Shown here: positions 5,305 to 5,626 of the stretch, one piece after another
Position numbering within the stretch: the first letter of the stretch is position 1
Layout of the letters: every line of letters starts with the position of its first letter
Source: an uncultured Lachnospiraceae bacterium
GTDB lineage: Bacteria; Bacillota; Clostridia; Lachnospirales; Lachnospiraceae
Assembly (NCBI GenBank): GCA_900553305.1
Contig: USDI01000157.1
Location: 1-5,626 of the forward strand
Reading direction: 5' to 3'
DNA length: 5,626 bases
Position numbers and translations under genes: made by a program
Notes under the pieces: model-generated
Databases searched by the model: none
What the model was told of the DNA's origin: nothing
Seen by the model: only the letters and a program-made list of their open reading frames with translations

Positions 5305-5328
5305 AAGCTGTCTTTTTAGACAGCTTTT
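5305..5328 (+). terminator. Intrinsic terminator after zapA
   Basis: AAGCTGTCT (5305-5313) and AGACAGCTT (5318-5326) form a perfect 9-bp stem around a TTTT loop, ending in TTTT (5325-5328). It starts 4 nt after the zapA stop. The T-run is short, so some read-through into the U32 peptidase gene is plausible, since no strong promoter is visible between them. Confidence 0.8.
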
Positions 5329-5367
5329 CTATTATCAGGTTTTCTATGATTTGGGAGAAATTTTTAA

Positions 5368-5626
5368 ATGAAACAGGTGGAACTACTGGCACCTGCCGGT
5401 AATTATGAAGCGCTGGAGGGCGCGATCTGTGCAGGAGCAGATGCCGTATATCTGGCAGGTAACCGCTTCGGAGCCAGAGCATATGCAGATAATTTTACAG
5501 AAGAAGAACTGTGCCGTGGTATTCGTATGGCACATATTTATGGCAGACGGATTTATCTGACGGTGAATATTCTGGTGAAGGATGCAGAACTCCCAGAGCT
5601 TGTGACCTTCCTGCAGCCTTTGAGGT
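5368..5626 (+). CDS. U32 family peptidase, N-terminal part (runs off window)
   Basis: The visible 86 residues begin MKQVELLAPAGNYEAL and continue with AICAGADAVYLAGNRFGARAYA in parts, the characteristic N-terminus of the U32 peptidase family; ELLAPAG and GADAVYLG-like motifs are diagnostic. Family members include collagenase-like proteins and, in E. coli, the RNA-modification factors RlhA and TrhP (YegQ), which add hydroxyl groups to rRNA or tRNA. Cellular RNA hydroxylation is therefore as likely as proteolysis. The signature region with the conserved cysteines lies beyond the window, so the subgroup cannot be decided. The start is supported by GGGAG (5353-5357) 10 nt upstream. A TATGAT at 5345 lacks a -35, so the gene may depend on read-through past the zapA terminator. 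Confidence 0.88.
   Translation, partial: MKQVELLAPAGNYEALEGAICAGADAVYLAGNRFGARAYADNFTEEELCRGIRMAHIYGRRIYLTVNILVKDAELPELVTFLQPLR

Noticed and set aside
5345..5350. TATGAT as promoter of the U32 peptidase gene
   Set aside because: No -35 element 16-18 nt upstream, and a start from it would fall within the ribosome binding site.

Overview
The window looks like chromosomal DNA of a low-to-moderate GC Gram-positive anaerobe of the Clostridia, most likely a Lachnospiraceae relative. The reasons are the style of the proteins (a Tyr-rich parvulin-like foldase, a NusG domain II/Gx-transporter pair, a coiled-coil ZapA followed by a U32 peptidase), AGGAGG-type ribosome binding sites and sigma-A-like promoters. 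No mobile element, CRISPR array, tRNA or rRNA was seen.

Layout. (1) Bases 3-1139 (+) hold the 3' part of a membrane-anchored, parvulin-like extracytoplasmic foldase with an acidic low-complexity tail. (2) Bases 1140-1397 are a convergent intergenic region with a strong bidirectional terminator and a second, smaller perfect hairpin. (3) Bases 1398-2180 (-) encode a 260-residue histidine phosphatase. (4) Bases 2181-2276 are a compact divergent regulatory region with two back-to-back promoters, a palindrome and a good match to a Firmicutes LexA (SOS) box. (5) Bases 2277-4780 (+) form a tight four-gene cluster: a NusG domain II protein, a Gx-transporter-family membrane protein, ruvA and ruvB, with spacings of 3 nt, a 4-nt overlap and 12 nt. 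(6) zapA (4902-5300, +) has its own near-consensus promoter overlapping the end of ruvB, a structured leader of about 100 nt and its own terminator. (7) A U32-family peptidase begins at 5368 and runs off the window.

How the genes work together. RuvA and RuvB form the Holliday-junction branch-migration motor. The LexA-like box between the -35 and -10 elements of the only promoter seen ahead of the cluster suggests that the whole four-gene unit is SOS-inducible. That would put the two envelope genes ahead of ruvAB under DNA-damage control as well. Those two genes resemble the EetA/EetB pair of flavin-based extracellular electron transfer loci, although nothing else of such a locus is visible here. 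The phosphatase promoter shares the same regulatory stretch. ZapA (Z-ring stabiliser) and the U32 peptidase are separately transcribed housekeeping genes.

Most of the window is ordinary core genome. The parts most worth a second look are the LexA-like box, the unusual operon partners of ruvAB, the possible leaderless start of the NusG domain II gene, and a hairpin-like sequence that occurs in two diverged copies.
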